Shown here: positions 27,970-36,986 of the stretch, piece by piece | How the letters are laid out: each line of letters begins with the position of its first letter | Numbering within the stretch: the stretch's first letter is position 1 | Assembly (NCBI GenBank): GCA_949286165.1 | Contig: CASDZK010000058.1 | Span: forward strand, 1 to 64,000 | DNA: 64,000 nucleotides | Direction of reading: 5' to 3' | From: an uncultured Alistipes sp. | Lineage (GTDB): Bacteria > Bacteroidota > Bacteroidia > Bacteroidales > Rikenellaceae | The notes under the pieces: model-generated | Databases searched by the model: none | Told to the model about the DNA's origin: nothing | What the model saw: only the letters and a program-made list of their open reading frames with translations | Translations under genes and position numbers: made by a program

Positions 27970-28069
27970 CCCAAAACGAAAAAAGTTGTGCCCAAAGGCT
28001 TCAGGTGCAAGCCTTTGGGCACAACTTGTCGGTAAAGTATGAAATGAAGTGTCCCTCTTTCGTTTTGGG
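27970..28069. repeat. Nested inverted repeats; shortened copy 5 of the palindromic repeat
   Basis: The inner hairpin has perfect 18-base arms at 27983-28000 and 28010-28027 (AAGTTGTGCCCAAAGGCT). An outer pair CCCAAAACGAAA (27970-27981) and TTTCGTTTTGGG (28058-28069) encloses it. The inner arm resembles the AAGTTGTCCCCAAA end of the longer repeats, and the tail GTCGGTAAAGTATGAA is shared with copy 4. It sits between convergent genes and may end both transcripts. Confidence 0.7.
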
Positions 28070-28079
28070 TCCACCGGCA

Positions 28080-29411
28080 CTATTCAGCCGCCGGCGCCTC
28101 GAACAGTTTCACGAACTCCTCGCGCGACACTTTCTTCTCTTTTACCTTGATTTTGGAGGCCACATAATCCACGATTTTGTTTTCGGCCAACCGGTCGTAA
28201 ATCTTGCGGGCTTCCTCCTTATTCGCCAGCATGGAGTCGGCGTAATTGTTCAGCATACCTTCTTCCACGTTGGGCATGCCGTAATAGGCGAACTGCATGG
28301 CGGCCGTCGCTTTGGCTTCGGCTACCGCGTCCTCCTTCGTCACTTCGATCTTCGCTTCCTGCGCATAATGGCGTTTGATGACGTCCCAGGCCATCATTTC
28401 CACGAACTGCGGGAAATCCTTGTCAATTTCCTCCATGGAGAACTTCCCGTCATTAATGGCGTACAGCCAGTTTTTCAGGAAAGGTTCGGGCAGCGTCAAT
28501 GCCGCAGCCTTCAACAACGCCTTCTTCGTGTCGTCGACGAATTTGTACTTCGTTTCCTGTTCCAGATCGCCGGCCACTTTCGCCGCGATCATGGCGTCGA
28601 ACTGCGCTTCGTCCGTAATATCCCCCGCCGGGAAAGCCTCTTTGAAAAAGGCTTCGTTCATTTCCGGGTTTTCGAATTTCCGGATGCGGGTAATCGTCAG
28701 GTTGAAAACGGGATCGATATTCGCCAGTTCGTCTTCCTTTACCTGCAATACGGCGGCACGCTGCGAAGCCTGTTTGTACAAATCATTGACATTGACTTCC
28801 ATCTTGTCGCCCACTTTCTTGCCGATGAACGGCTTGCGTTCCTCTTCGCTCATGCCGATCAGCCCCACATAAGCGTCTTCCACCGTCATACCTTCCTGAT
28901 CCAGCGTCACGGTCAGCGCCTCGTCGGAAGTTACCGTATCCGTATCCGCCAATTTGCCGAAGCGGCGCAGGTAATTGTCCTTGTAATCCTTCTTCATCTG
29001 GTCGCTCACGGTTATGGCGTAGCGGTTCACGCTCACTTTCCCCAGGTCGATATTCACTTCGGGAGCCAGCCCCACTTCGAAACAGAATTCGAATTCGGTA
29101 TCGTTTTCAAAATCCAGATCTTTCTGTTCTTTGCTCGGCAGCGGTTCGCCCAAAATGCCGATCTTGTTTTCGTCCAGATAAGCGATCATCGCTTCCGAAG
29201 CCTTCCGGTACGACTCTTCGGCCGTTACCCCTTTCCGGTACATCTTGTTGATGACCCCCATGGGAACCATCCCCGGACGGAATCCCGGCATATTGGCTTT
29301 TTTCCGGTAGTTTTTCAATGCCTTTTCCACCGCTTCCGCATAATCTGCGGGAGCTACCGTCACTTTCAGCAACGCCGCCTGATTTTCAAGCGTTTCTTTA
29401 ACTATATTCAT
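28080..29411 (-). CDS. tig: Trigger factor
   Basis: Ribosome-associated chaperone. 443 residues. N-terminal ribosome-binding domain with the signature MPGFRPGMVPMGVINKMYRKG at ~40-60 (equivalent of GFRxGKxP). The middle region (~145-230) should be the FKBP-like domain but is divergent, as usual in Bacteroidota. The helical C-terminal domain fills the rest. Reads away from clpP-clpX, so here it is not in the tig-clpP-clpX operon known from proteobacteria, though still adjacent. Confidence 0.92.
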   Translation of the reverse strand: MNIVKETLENQAALLKVTVAPADYAEAVEKALKNYRKKANMPGFRPGMVPMGVINKMYRKGVTAEESYRKASEAMIAYLDENKIGILGEPLPSKEQKDLDFENDTEFEFCFEVGLAPEVNIDLGKVSVNRYAITVSDQMKKDYKDNYLRRFGKLADTDTVTSDEALTVTLDQEGMTVEDAYVGLIGMSEEERKPFIGKKVGDKMEVNVNDLYKQASQRAAVLQVKEDELANIDPVFNLTITRIRKFENPEMNEAFFKEAFPAGDITDEAQFDAMIAAKVAGDLEQETKYKFVDDTKKALLKAAALTLPEPFLKNWLYAINDGKFSMEEIDKDFPQFVEMMAWDVIKRHYAQEAKIEVTKEDAVAEAKATAAMQFAYYGMPNVEEGMLNNYADSMLANKEEARKIYDRLAENKIVDYVASKIKVKEKKVSREEFVKLFEAPAAE

Positions 29412-29468
29412 TCAAAGAGTAAGTTAAGTTTGTATGTAATTTTTTAATTTCTTTCCGTCAAAGCAAAA

Positions 29469-29513
29469 GCAAAAAAACCGCAGGCCACGATCGTCGTGCA
29501 GCTTACGGTTTTT
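29469..29513 (-). terminator. Terminator of tRNA-Leu transcript
   Basis: On the minus strand an imperfect hairpin (ACCGTAAGCTGCACGA with TCGTGGCCTGCGGT) is followed by a T-run, 6-7 bases beyond the tRNA 3' end. Confidence 0.7.
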
Positions 29514-29518
29514 CAGAG

Positions 29519-29600
29519 TGCGGATGAAGGGACTCGAACCCCCACGCCTCACGGCACTAGATCCTAAGTCTAGCGCGGCTACCAATTACGCCACATCCGC
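29519..29600 (-). tRNA. tRNA-Leu, anticodon TAG
   Basis: 82 bases on the minus strand. Acceptor arms GCGGATG / CATCCGC with discriminator A, T-loop GGTTCGAGTCC, anticodon arm CTAGA-CTTAGGA-TCTAG giving TAG. The long variable region (TGCCGTGAGGCGTG) is typical of leucine tRNA. CCA is not encoded. Confidence 0.96.
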
Positions 29601-29792
29601 CTTAGGCTTTTTAATCTTTTTTCGCCCTGCAAAGGTATATAAAAAACCCGTAACTGCAAATCGCAAAGCGTTTTTCTTTCCGCCGCCCCGTTCCCGACGG
29701 AAAGCGGTCTTCCGCCCGTTCCGCCGGGCGGACATGTCCCCCCTTTCGGGAAACTTGCCGCCTTCCGCCCGCCGTGTTTCCACTTTAATTCC

Positions 29793-29800
29793 TATCTTTG
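29793..29800 (+). promoter_or_regulatory. -7 promoter element of clpP-clpX
   Basis: TATCTTTG at 29793-29800 is an exact TAnnTTTG match, about 25 bases before the clpP ATG. Confidence 0.65.
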
Positions 29801-29824
29801 CGAAAATATTGCGTAACACGAAAC

Positions 29825-30499
29825 ATGAAAAAAACCGATTTTGAAAAGTTCGCCCTGCACAACCGGGGCATCGGCAGCCTGAAACTGCACGACTACAACC
29901 GGTTGTCGAGCGCTTACATTTCTCCGACCATTACCGAAGAACGCCACCTGAACGTGGCGCAGATGGACGTTTTCTCGCGTCTGATGATGGACCGCATCAT
30001 CTTTCTGGGCTGTCCCGTGAACGACGACGCGGCCAACATCATCCAGGCCCAGCTGCTGTTCCTCGAATCGGTCGATCCCGACAAGGACATCCAGATATAC
30101 CTCAACACCCCTGGCGGATCGGTAACGGCCGGACTGGGCATTTACGACACCATGCAACTGATCAGCTGCGACGTGGCCACCACCTGCGCAGGCCTGGCGG
30201 CGTCCATGGGCGCGGTACTGCTGACGGCGGGCGCGGCCGGTAAACGGACCGCGCTACCCCACTCGCGGATCATGATCCACCAGCCGTTAGGCGGAACCGA
30301 AGGACAGGCTTCCGACATCGAAATCACGGCGCGGCAAATCGTAAAGACCAAACAGGAGCTGTACGACATCCTGTCGCTGCACAGCGGCGTACCGGTAAAG
30401 AAAATCGCCAAGGACGCCGACCGCGACTACTGGCTGACGGCACAGGAAGCCGTCGATTACGGTCTCATCGACCGGGTATATGAAAAACGGGAAAAGTAA
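29825..30499 (+). CDS. clpP: ATP-dependent Clp protease proteolytic subunit
   Basis: 224 residues. Catalytic triad visible: Ser127 in [13 protein letters not shown], His152 in [10 protein letters not shown], Asp201 in [10 protein letters not shown] ~30-residue N-terminal region precedes the core and may be trimmed during maturation. Start at ATG 29825 places it 25 bases after the promoter element. clpX follows 14 bases later; the two form the ClpXP protease that degrades tagged and regulatory proteins. Confidence 0.96.
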   Translation: MKKTDFEKFALHNRGIGSLKLHDYNRLSSAYISPTITEERHLNVAQMDVFSRLMMDRIIFLGCPVNDDAANIIQAQLLFLESVDPDKDIQIYLNTPGGSVTAGLGIYDTMQLISCDVATTCAGLAASMGAVLLTAGAAGKRTALPHSRIMIHQPLGGTEGQASDIEITARQIVKTKQELYDILSLHSGVPVKKIAKDADRDYWLTAQEAVDYGLIDRVYEKREK

Positions 30500-30512
30500 A
30501 GGAAACGAAAAT

Positions 30513-31784
30513 ATGGCAAAAAAAGGACAACCCTCCGGTCCCGAACACTGCTCGTTCTGCGGCCGGAGCGAAGAGGACGGCGCAATGATTATCGGCAAAC
30601 TGGCCGACGGCACCGCCATCTGCATCGACTGCGTGGAATACCTGCACGAAATCGTGGAAACCCAGTTGCCCGGTTACCGGTCCGTCCGCAAAGCGCGGAA
30701 AGAGGAGGCGGTTCCCGCCCTCGACAAGGAGAAGCTGCTGAAGCCCGCCCAGATCAAGGCCGTGCTCGACGAGTACGTCATCGGGCAGGAAAGCGCGAAA
30801 AAATACCTCTCCGTCGCCGTTTACAACCATTACAAACGGCTGATCCATTCCGGCGGCTCCGAACGGGAGACGATCGAGCTGGACAAATCGAACGTCGTTC
30901 TGGTCGGCGAAACGGGCACGGGAAAAACGTTGCTGGCGCGAACCATCGCCCGCATTCTCGACGTTCCCTTTACCATTGTGGATGCCACGGTGCTGACCGA
31001 AGCGGGCTACGTGGGCGAAGACGTCGAAAATATCCTGACCCGGCTTTACCAGGCCGCCGACTACAATGTGGAACGCACCCAACGGGGAATCATTTTCATC
31101 GACGAAATCGACAAGATCGCCCGCAAGGACGGCAACCCCTCCATTACCCGCGACGTATCGGGCGAAGGCGTGCAACAGGCCCTGCTGAAAATTCTGGAAG
31201 GGACCGTAGTGAACGTGCCGCCCGAAGGAGGCCGGAAACATCCGGACCAGAAATTCATAAAAATCGACACCCGCAACATCCTGTTCATCTGCGCCGGCGC
31301 ATTCGACGGCATCACGCGCAAGATCGCCCAACGCCTCAACACCCGTTCCATCGGCTACGGGGCGGGGGAGAAGCGGTCCGACATCGACCGCGAGAACCTG
31401 TTGCAATACGTCACTCCGCAAGACCTCAAATCGTTCGGTCTGATTCCCGAACTGATCGGCCGCCTGCCGGTGCTTACCTATCTGGAACCGTTGGGCCGCG
31501 AAGCCCTGCGCCGCATCCTGACCGAGCCCAAAAACTCCATCATCAAGCAGTATGTCCGGATTATGGAAATGGACGGCATAACGCTGACCTTCGAAGAGGC
31601 GGTACTCGACTTCATCGTCGACAAGGCCCTCGAATTCAAACTCGGGGCACGCGGTTTGCGTTCCATCTGCGAAGCCATCATGATGGATGTCATGTACGAA
31701 GCGGACGACAGCCGGAAAAAGCTGGTCATTACCCTGCCGTTCGCCCGGGAAAAACTCAGCCGGAAAAGCGCGGTATTCATGTAA
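30513..31784 (+). CDS. clpX: ATP-dependent Clp protease ATP-binding subunit ClpX
   Basis: AAA+ unfoldase partner of ClpP. 423 residues from ATG 30513; an in-frame ATG at 30480 inside clpP is rejected. Zinc-binding domain with Cys13, Cys16, Cys37 and Cys40 (CSFCGRS, CIDC). Walker A GETGTGKT, Walker [11 protein letters not shown], the pore loop GYVGEDVE, sensor/arginine region [10 protein letters not shown], and the ClpP-contacting GF-loop region near HPDQKFI. Confidence 0.96.
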   Translation: MAKKGQPSGPEHCSFCGRSEEDGAMIIGKLADGTAICIDCVEYLHEIVETQLPGYRSVRKARKEEAVPALDKEKLLKPAQIKAVLDEYVIGQESAKKYLSVAVYNHYKRLIHSGGSERETIELDKSNVVLVGETGTGKTLLARTIARILDVPFTIVDATVLTEAGYVGEDVENILTRLYQAADYNVERTQRGIIFIDEIDKIARKDGNPSITRDVSGEGVQQALLKILEGTVVNVPPEGGRKHPDQKFIKIDTRNILFICAGAFDGITRKIAQRLNTRSIGYGAGEKRSDIDRENLLQYVTPQDLKSFGLIPELIGRLPVLTYLEPLGREALRRILTEPKNSIIKQYVRIMEMDGITLTFEEAVLDFIVDKALEFKLGARGLRSICEAIMMDVMYEADDSRKKLVITLPFAREKLSRKSAVFM

Positions 31785-31797
31785 CGCACCGACGGTC

Positions 31798-32277
31798 ATG
31801 GAAACATTCTGGATCATCATCGCCATTCTTTGCGCCCTGACGGGCATCGCGGGATCGGTGCTGCCGGTGTTGCCGGGTCCGCCCGTATCGTATGCCGCCC
31901 TGCTGATCCTGCATTTCAGCGGCGCGGCGCATTACAGCACGCATTTCCTGATTGTCGCGGCCGTACTGACCGTTGCCGTTACCGTCATCGACTACCTGCT
32001 GCCGCCGCTCATCGTCCGGCGGTTCGGCGGGTCCGAATACGCTTCCCGCGGCTCCCTGATCGGCATGATCGCCGGGCTTTTCCTCACGCCGGTCGGAATG
32101 ATTCTCGGCTCCCTGATCGGAGCCTTCATCGGCGAATACGCCTTCGCCCGGCGACGGGGTCCCGAAGCGCTCCGGGCCGCGGTCGGCTCCTTCATAGGCT
32201 TTCTCGCCGGTACGGGAATCAAATTGATTTTGACCGTTTACATACTATTTCGGGTCGTCCGGCCGTTATTTACGTAA
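31798..32277 (+). CDS. DUF456 membrane protein
   Basis: 159 residues. Hydrophobic segments at ~3-22, 38-58, 80-110 (Gly-rich: GMIAGLFLTPVGMILGSLIGAFIGEYAF) and 130-155. The LPVLPGPPVSYAALL motif near the N-terminus and the glycine-zipper repeats fit DUF456. Role unknown. Fourteen bases after clpX, likely co-transcribed. ATG at 31798. Confidence 0.85.
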   Translation: METFWIIIAILCALTGIAGSVLPVLPGPPVSYAALLILHFSGAAHYSTHFLIVAAVLTVAVTVIDYLLPPLIVRRFGGSEYASRGSLIGMIAGLFLTPVGMILGSLIGAFIGEYAFARRRGPEALRAAVGSFIGFLAGTGIKLILTVYILFRVVRPLFT

Positions 32278-32321
32278 ACCATACTTCTCATAAACATTTA
32301 TTCCAACATCGAAACACGACG

Positions 32322-32355
32322 GGGAGGTGCGGGCCGCGGCTCACACCTCCCTTTT
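32322..32355 (+). terminator. Terminator overlapping the end of the metallo-hydrolase gene
   Basis: GGGAGGTG (32322-32329) and CACCTCCC (32344-32351) then TTTT. It ends the clpP-clpX-DUF456 transcript and overlaps the 3' end of the convergent gene. Confidence 0.75.
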
Positions 32356-33171
32356 CATTCCGCAGCGCATCAGGGCCATCCGTTCGCCCATCCGCTCCTT
32401 CAGTACGGCCGCGGCCCGCTCCCCGGTACAATGCCCCGTGAACAGAAACGGACGCGTAGGCAGTTCCGACAGATAACGGGCCAGTTCCTCCGCCCGCCGT
32501 TCCGTCGATTCCGCGCCGTCCGGCAAATGACAGCCGCCCGCCACGGCATCCGGCCAACGTCCCGTAACCTTCCGGCAAGCCTCCACGATATTCCGAAGAC
32601 CGCGGTGGGCGCACCCGGCCAACAGCACGGTACGGTCTCCGTCCGCCAACACCAACGAAATCTCATGCTGAAAATCGTCCGGCATCCGTTCGCCCCCGCA
32701 TTCCGTCAGTAACCGGGCGTCCGGCAGGCAACAGTCGGCGGACACCTCCGCCGCGGTCAGTACCCGCATGCCCGGCTCCAACTCCCCGCTTCCTGCTACC
32801 GGTACGAACCGGCCGGGATAGCGGTCCGGCAAGGTCCCGTCCATGGAGATATCGCGCAACCGACCGGTCCGAAGCGAAAAACAACGCCGTCCGAAAGCCT
32901 CCCGCGACAACCAGACCCGTACCTGCGGATTGGCTTCCAGCAACGCTTCCACTCCCCCCGCATGGTCGTCGTGCGCATGCGAAAGCACGATGCCGTACAG
33001 CTCGGACGGATCGGTACCCGCCACCCTCAAATTGTCCAGTACGGCCGCCGATGCGCCCGTATCGAACAGCCACGGTCGGCCGTTCCATTCGAAAAGAAGC
33101 GCCAACCCGTGTTCCGACCGGAACCGGCCGTCCGGCGACGGCCGGTTTTCCGTAATTACCGTAATCCGCAT
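32341..33171 (-). CDS. MBL-fold metallo-hydrolase
   Basis: 276 residues. Metal-binding motif LSHAHDDHAGGVEAL (HxHxDH), FDTGAS upstream, and a downstream GCAHRGLRNIVEAC that resembles the GCSHxGIxNI motif of the dihydropteridine-synthase-like subgroup of metallo-beta-lactamase-fold proteins; FTGHCTGERA follows near the C-terminus. Substrate unknown. The ATG at 33171 gives the natural start MRITVITENR; the long upstream open frame would run through the thiamine riboswitch on the other strand. Diverges from the thiamine operon. Confidence 0.82.
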   Translation of the reverse strand: MRITVITENRPSPDGRFRSEHGLALLFEWNGRPWLFDTGASAAVLDNLRVAGTDPSELYGIVLSHAHDDHAGGVEALLEANPQVRVWLSREAFGRRCFSLRTGRLRDISMDGTLPDRYPGRFVPVAGSGELEPGMRVLTAAEVSADCCLPDARLLTECGGERMPDDFQHEISLVLADGDRTVLLAGCAHRGLRNIVEACRKVTGRWPDAVAGGCHLPDGAESTERRAEELARYLSELPTRPFLFTGHCTGERAAAVLKERMGERMALMRCGMKREV

Positions 33172-33223
33172 ATTCCGTTTTTCGGCAAAGAAAACGATTT
33201 TCCGCGGAAAATTCTCTTTTCCG

Positions 33224-33254
33224 TTTGATTTGTCTCCGAAATAAAATACCTTTG
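33224..33254 (+). promoter_or_regulatory. Promoter of the thiamine operon
   Basis: TTTG at 33224-33227 and TACCTTTG at 33247-33254, 19 bases apart, fit the Bacteroidota housekeeping promoter. The riboswitch begins within ten bases. Confidence 0.75.
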
Positions 33255-33258
33255 CGAA

Positions 33259-33374
33259 GCAAGGGGTGGGGTTCGACGCCTGCCGAAAGCCGCCGGAAAC
33301 GACGGCGATGCCGGGCGGAACCTCTGAGATCATACCCTTATAACCTGATACGGATAATGCCGTCGTAGGGAGTG
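33259..33374 (+). ncRNA. TPP riboswitch (THI element)
   Basis: Conserved core segments in the right order: AAGGGGTG near 33260, CTGAGAT then ATACCC at 33323-33337, ACCTGATACGGATAATGCC at 33343-33361 and GTAGGGA at 33365-33371. Arms flanking the CTGAGA segment (GCCGCCGGAAACGACGGC) form the variable helix. It ends about 65 bases before thiS, so thiamine diphosphate probably represses the operon by hiding the thiS ribosome site or by termination. Confidence 0.95.
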
Positions 33375-33439
33375 CATAACGTGCGTTCATATCCTCTTTT
33401 ACACTTCCCGTGACTGTCTCCGTCATAACCGAAAAACGC

Positions 33440-33637
33440 ATGAAAATCATCGTCAATGACCGGGAAATCCGAATGTGCGGAACCACCGTAACCGATCTGC
33501 TCAACTGCCTCGACCTTCCGTTGGAAGGATGCGCCGTGGCCGTAGGCGAAAAAATCGTTCCCTTTTCGCAATGGGACGATTACACCCTTTCCGAAAACGA
33601 CAAGGTAACCCTTATCCGGGCCACGCAGGGAGGGTAA
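33440..33637 (+). CDS. thiS: Sulfur carrier protein ThiS
   Basis: 65-residue ubiquitin-like sulfur carrier for thiazole synthesis. Starts MKIIVNDREI and ends with the obligatory Gly-Gly (TQGG) that is adenylated and thiocarboxylated. ATG 33440 chosen over an earlier frame-mate at 33410 because the beta-grasp fold begins here. First gene behind the TPP riboswitch; two bases separate its stop from the next ATG. Confidence 0.94.
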   Translation: MKIIVNDREIRMCGTTVTDLLNCLDLPLEGCAVAVGEKIVPFSQWDDYTLSENDKVTLIRATQGG

Positions 33638-33639
33638 GG

Positions 33640-34254
33640 ATGTTCCCCGCTCCCCTCGTCATTACCGCCCCGCACTTCCTGCCGGGCGAAACGGAAACGC
33701 TGGCCGCCCTGTGCGACCGGTTCGGTTGCCGCATCCACCTCCGGAAACCGCAGGCCGATCCGGCGGAGCTGCGCCGTTTTATCGAACGGCTCGCCGCCCT
33801 CGCCGATCCCCGGTTGCTGACATTGCACTACGACGCCGAAACGGCGGCGGAAACGGGGCTCGGAGGCTTTCACGCCGCCCTGCCCGCCCAACCCGCCTCC
33901 GCAGAACAACTGCTCAGCCGCCCCCTGCACCGTCTGGAAGAGCTGGACGACCCGGATTACGCCGACGCGGACTACGTTTTCCTGAGTCCCGTTTTCGACA
34001 GCATCTCAAAAAACGGTTACCGCGCCGCCTTCGACCCCGCCACCCTCGCCGCACGGCTGCAAGCCCGACGGCGGCCTTTCGACGTGGTGGCGTTAGGCGG
34101 CATCTCGCCCCGGAACATCGGTACGGCGCGCCGCTGGGGATTCGACGGGGCCGCCCTGTTGGGCGCGCTGTGGAGCCGTTACCGGACGGCGGCCGACCGC
34201 GACCTCATTCTCCGCCTTTACGAACAAAACCTGCAAGCATGGAACCGACAATAG
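33640..34254 (+). CDS. Thiamine phosphate synthase-like (TenI-type) protein
   Basis: 204 residues with a TIM-barrel pattern related to ThiE: CRIHLRKPQ (strand 1), LTLHYD, DYVFLSPVFDSISKNGY (the phosphate/substrate loop) and VALGGISPRNI (Gly-rich phosphate-binding). The ThiE catalytic NDR/xDGVHLG segment is replaced by LHYDAETA and GLGGFHAALP, so it more likely acts as a TenI-type thiazole tautomerase or auxiliary enzyme than a true ThiE; the real ThiE follows. ThiE start overlaps its stop by 16 bases. Confidence 0.75.
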   Translation: MFPAPLVITAPHFLPGETETLAALCDRFGCRIHLRKPQADPAELRRFIERLAALADPRLLTLHYDAETAAETGLGGFHAALPAQPASAEQLLSRPLHRLEELDDPDYADADYVFLSPVFDSISKNGYRAAFDPATLAARLQARRRPFDVVALGGISPRNIGTARRWGFDGAALLGALWSRYRTAADRDLILRLYEQNLQAWNRQ

Positions 34255-34901
34255 CCCGACTGCAATACATTACCGACGGCAACGATCCGCAACAGATAGC
34301 GGCACAATGCGCCGCCTTTCTGGAAAACGGCGGCCGATGGATACAACTGCGCATGAAAGAGGCCGGCGACGACCTGTTTATGGAAACGGCCCGGTTCCTT
34401 CGGGAACTGACCCGCCGTTACGGGGCGACGCTGCTCATCAACGACCGGGCCGACATCGCCGCCCGGTGCGATGCCGACGGCGTACACCTCGGAAAATCGG
34501 ACATGGACACCCCCGCGGCCCGGAAACTCCTGCCCGGCAAAATCGTCGGCCGCACGGCCAACACCCTCGACGACGTCATCGCACTCTGCGGTTCCGGAGC
34601 CGACTACATCGGTCTGGGACCGCTGCGGTTTACCGCGACCAAGAAAAACCTCAGCCCCGTCATCGGCTTCGACGGTTACGAAAATCTGTTCGCCGAGCTG
34701 CGGCGCCGGGGCATCGTTCCCCTGCCGACAGTCGGCATCGGAGGCGTGACGCTCGACGATCTGGAGCCGCTCTCCCGGACCGGCCTGTACGGAGTGGCCG
34801 TCAGTTCCTCCATCACCCGGGCCGCCGATCCCGGCGCGGCGACAGCGGCTTTCGTCGCCGGCGTCGCACGTTTTCAGGACCGGCTTTCCGGCACGAAATA
34901 A
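34239..34901 (+). CDS. thiE: Thiamine-phosphate synthase
   Basis: Joins HMP diphosphate and thiazole phosphate to give thiamine phosphate. 220 residues. Hallmarks: WIQLRMKE, LLINDRADIAARCDADGVHLGKSDMD, DYIGLGPLRFTATKKN and LPTVGIGGVT. ATG 34239 begins inside the preceding gene, indicating translational coupling. Member of the riboswitch-controlled thi operon. Confidence 0.95.
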   Translation: MEPTIARLQYITDGNDPQQIAAQCAAFLENGGRWIQLRMKEAGDDLFMETARFLRELTRRYGATLLINDRADIAARCDADGVHLGKSDMDTPAARKLLPGKIVGRTANTLDDVIALCGSGADYIGLGPLRFTATKKNLSPVIGFDGYENLFAELRRRGIVPLPTVGIGGVTLDDLEPLSRTGLYGVAVSSSITRAADPGAATAAFVAGVARFQDRLSGTK

Positions 34902-34960
34902 ACACATGGCTCCGCCGCCCGGCAACGGTGCGGCCGAAACGATAAAAACACAGAAGCAAC

Positions 34961-35734
34961 ATGGATACATTGAAAATCGGAGAGGCAACCTTCTCCTCGC
35001 GCCTGTTTACCGGAACAGGCAAATTTTCCTCTTCCTCCGTCATGCAGGAAGCCATCGAAGCCTCCGGCAGCGAACTGGTCACGGTGGCCCTCAAACGCGT
35101 GGACATCCGCGACGACCGGGACGACATTCTCTCCCACCTGACGCATCCGCGCCTCCGGCTGCTGCCCAACACGTCGGGCGTGCGCACGGCCCGCGAAGCG
35201 GTCTTCGCCGCGCAACTGGCCCGCGAAGCCCTGCATACGAACCTCGTCAAGCTGGAGATCCACCCCGATCCCCGCTACCTGATGCCCGACCCCATAGAAA
35301 CCCTCGCCGCCTGCGAAGCATTGGCGAAAGACGGCTTTACGGTATTCCCCTACCTGCACGCCGATCCCGTCCTCTGCAAACGGCTGGAAGAGGCCGGGGC
35401 CGCCTGCGTGATGCCGTTGGGCGCCCCCATCGGTTCCAATAAAGGACTCGCCGCACGGGAATTCCTGCGCATCATCATCGAGCAAAGCAACGTGCCGGTC
35501 GTCGTGGACGCGGGCATCGGCGCCCCTTCCGACGCGGCATTGGCCCTCGAAATGGGCGCCGACGCCGTACTCGTCAATACCGCCATCGCCGCCGCGGGCG
35601 ATCCCGTGAATATGGCGCGGGCCTTCAAAGCGGCCGTGGAAGCGGGACGCACGGCATTCCTCGCCCGACCGGCGGCCCCCTCGCTCACGGCCAGCGCCAC
35701 CAGTCCCCTGACTTCTTTTCTGAACAACCTGTAA
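34961..35734 (+). CDS. thiG: Thiazole synthase
   Basis: Builds the thiazole ring from DXP, dehydroglycine and ThiS-thiocarboxylate. 257 residues, normal. The imine-forming lysine should be Lys97 in [14 protein letters not shown] at the N-terminus and [29 protein letters not shown] bind phosphate. Between thiE and thiH in the operon. Confidence 0.96.
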   Translation: MDTLKIGEATFSSRLFTGTGKFSSSSVMQEAIEASGSELVTVALKRVDIRDDRDDILSHLTHPRLRLLPNTSGVRTAREAVFAAQLAREALHTNLVKLEIHPDPRYLMPDPIETLAACEALAKDGFTVFPYLHADPVLCKRLEEAGAACVMPLGAPIGSNKGLAAREFLRIIIEQSNVPVVVDAGIGAPSDAALALEMGADAVLVNTAIAAAGDPVNMARAFKAAVEAGRTAFLARPAAPSLTASATSPLTSFLNNL

Positions 35735-35743
35735 TTTTCCGCC

Positions 35744-36880
35744 ATGACATACTACGACATCATCAGCACTTATTCCTGGGACGAAGTGACCCGGAAAATC
35801 TACGCTTCCACGCCGGCGGACGTGGAACGGGCGTTGTCGCGCACGGGCAACGTCACGCCCGAAGAGTTCATGGCCCTGATCTCCCCGGCCGCGGAGCCCT
35901 ATCTGGAAATCATGGCGCAGAAAAGCCACGACATTACCCGCCGCAGGTTCGGCAACGTGATGCAGCTTTACGTGCCGCTCTACATTTCCAACTACTGCAC
36001 CAACCGGTGCGTCTATTGCGGGTTCAACTGCGGCAACAAGATCAAGCGGTCGGCGCTCACGCAGGAGGAGATCGCGAAGGAGTGCGAAGCTATCCGGCGA
36101 CACCCGTTCCGGCATCTGCTGCTCGTAACGGGCGAATCGCCCAAATACTCCAACCGGGAATATCTGGGCGAATCCATCCGCACCACCCTCCGGTATTTCG
36201 AACAGACCTCCATCGAGGTACAGCCCATGGACGCCGACGACTACCGTTATCTCATGGACTGCGGACTTCACTCCGTTTACGTCTATCAGGAGACCTACAA
36301 CGAACGGAACTACCCCAAATACCATCCGGCCGGACGCAAGGCCGACTACCGCTACCGTCTCGAAACCCCCGACCGTTTGGGCGAGGCGGGCGTTTACAAA
36401 ATCGGGGTGGGGAACCTCATCGGGCTGGAAGAGTGGCGCACCGACGCCTTCTTTACCGCCCTGCACGTCCACTACCTCGAAAACAAATACTGGCGCACCA
36501 AGTGTTCCGTGTCCTTTCCCCGGCTGCGCCCCTTCGTGGGCGACGGGTTCCAGCCCAATTACCCGGCCGACGAACGGCAACTGCTGCAATCCATCTGCGC
36601 CTACCGGCTGTTGTCGGAAGACGTGGAAATCTCCATCTCCACGCGCGAGAACGCTTATTTCCGCGACAACACCATGCAGCTCGGCGTAACCACCATCAGC
36701 GCCGGTTCCAAAACCACGCCGGGCGGGTATTCCGACTACGAAGCCACCAAAGAGCTGGAACAGTGGAGCGTCAATGACGACCGTTCTCCGGAGGCGGTGG
36801 CCGAATCGGTCCGGGCGCACGGGCTCGAACCGGTCTGGAAAGACTGGTCGTTCTTCATGCAAGGCGCGGCCGCCCGGTAA
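35744..36880 (+). CDS. thiH: 2-iminoacetate synthase (tyrosine lyase)
   Basis: Radical-SAM enzyme cleaving tyrosine to dehydroglycine and p-cresol for thiazole formation, the anaerobic route. 378 residues. CxxxCxxC at Cys85, Cys89, Cys92 (NYCTNRCVYCGFNC); VTGESPKYSNREYL and QETYNERNYPKYHPAGRKADY are typical ThiH segments. Last gene of the operon, followed by a long hairpin. Use of ThiH instead of oxygen-dependent ThiO fits an anaerobe. Confidence 0.95.
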   Translation: MTYYDIISTYSWDEVTRKIYASTPADVERALSRTGNVTPEEFMALISPAAEPYLEIMAQKSHDITRRRFGNVMQLYVPLYISNYCTNRCVYCGFNCGNKIKRSALTQEEIAKECEAIRRHPFRHLLLVTGESPKYSNREYLGESIRTTLRYFEQTSIEVQPMDADDYRYLMDCGLHSVYVYQETYNERNYPKYHPAGRKADYRYRLETPDRLGEAGVYKIGVGNLIGLEEWRTDAFFTALHVHYLENKYWRTKCSVSFPRLRPFVGDGFQPNYPADERQLLQSICAYRLLSEDVEISISTRENAYFRDNTMQLGVTTISAGSKTTPGGYSDYEATKELEQWSVNDDRSPEAVAESVRAHGLEPVWKDWSFFMQGAAAR

Positions 36881-36927
36881 CGGGGAAAGGCCTCAATGCG
36901 GAAAACGAGACAAACTAACTCGTTTCT

Positions 36928-36986
36928 ACGAATACGGAACAGGGGTGCCCGGTATGACTTTCCGGGTCCCCCTGTTCCGTATTCGT
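36928..36986 (+). terminator. Long hairpin at the end of the thi operon
   Basis: Perfect 18-base arms, 36928-36945 (ACGAATACGGAACAGGGG) and 36969-36986, with further pairing inside (CCCGG / CCGGG). No T-run follows, so it may be a stability element or factor-dependent end instead of a classical terminator. Confidence 0.65.

Noticed and set aside
33171-33504. Extension of the metallo-hydrolase gene to 33504
   Set aside because: It would run through the TPP riboswitch and its promoter on the opposite strand; the ATG at 33171 gives the canonical start.
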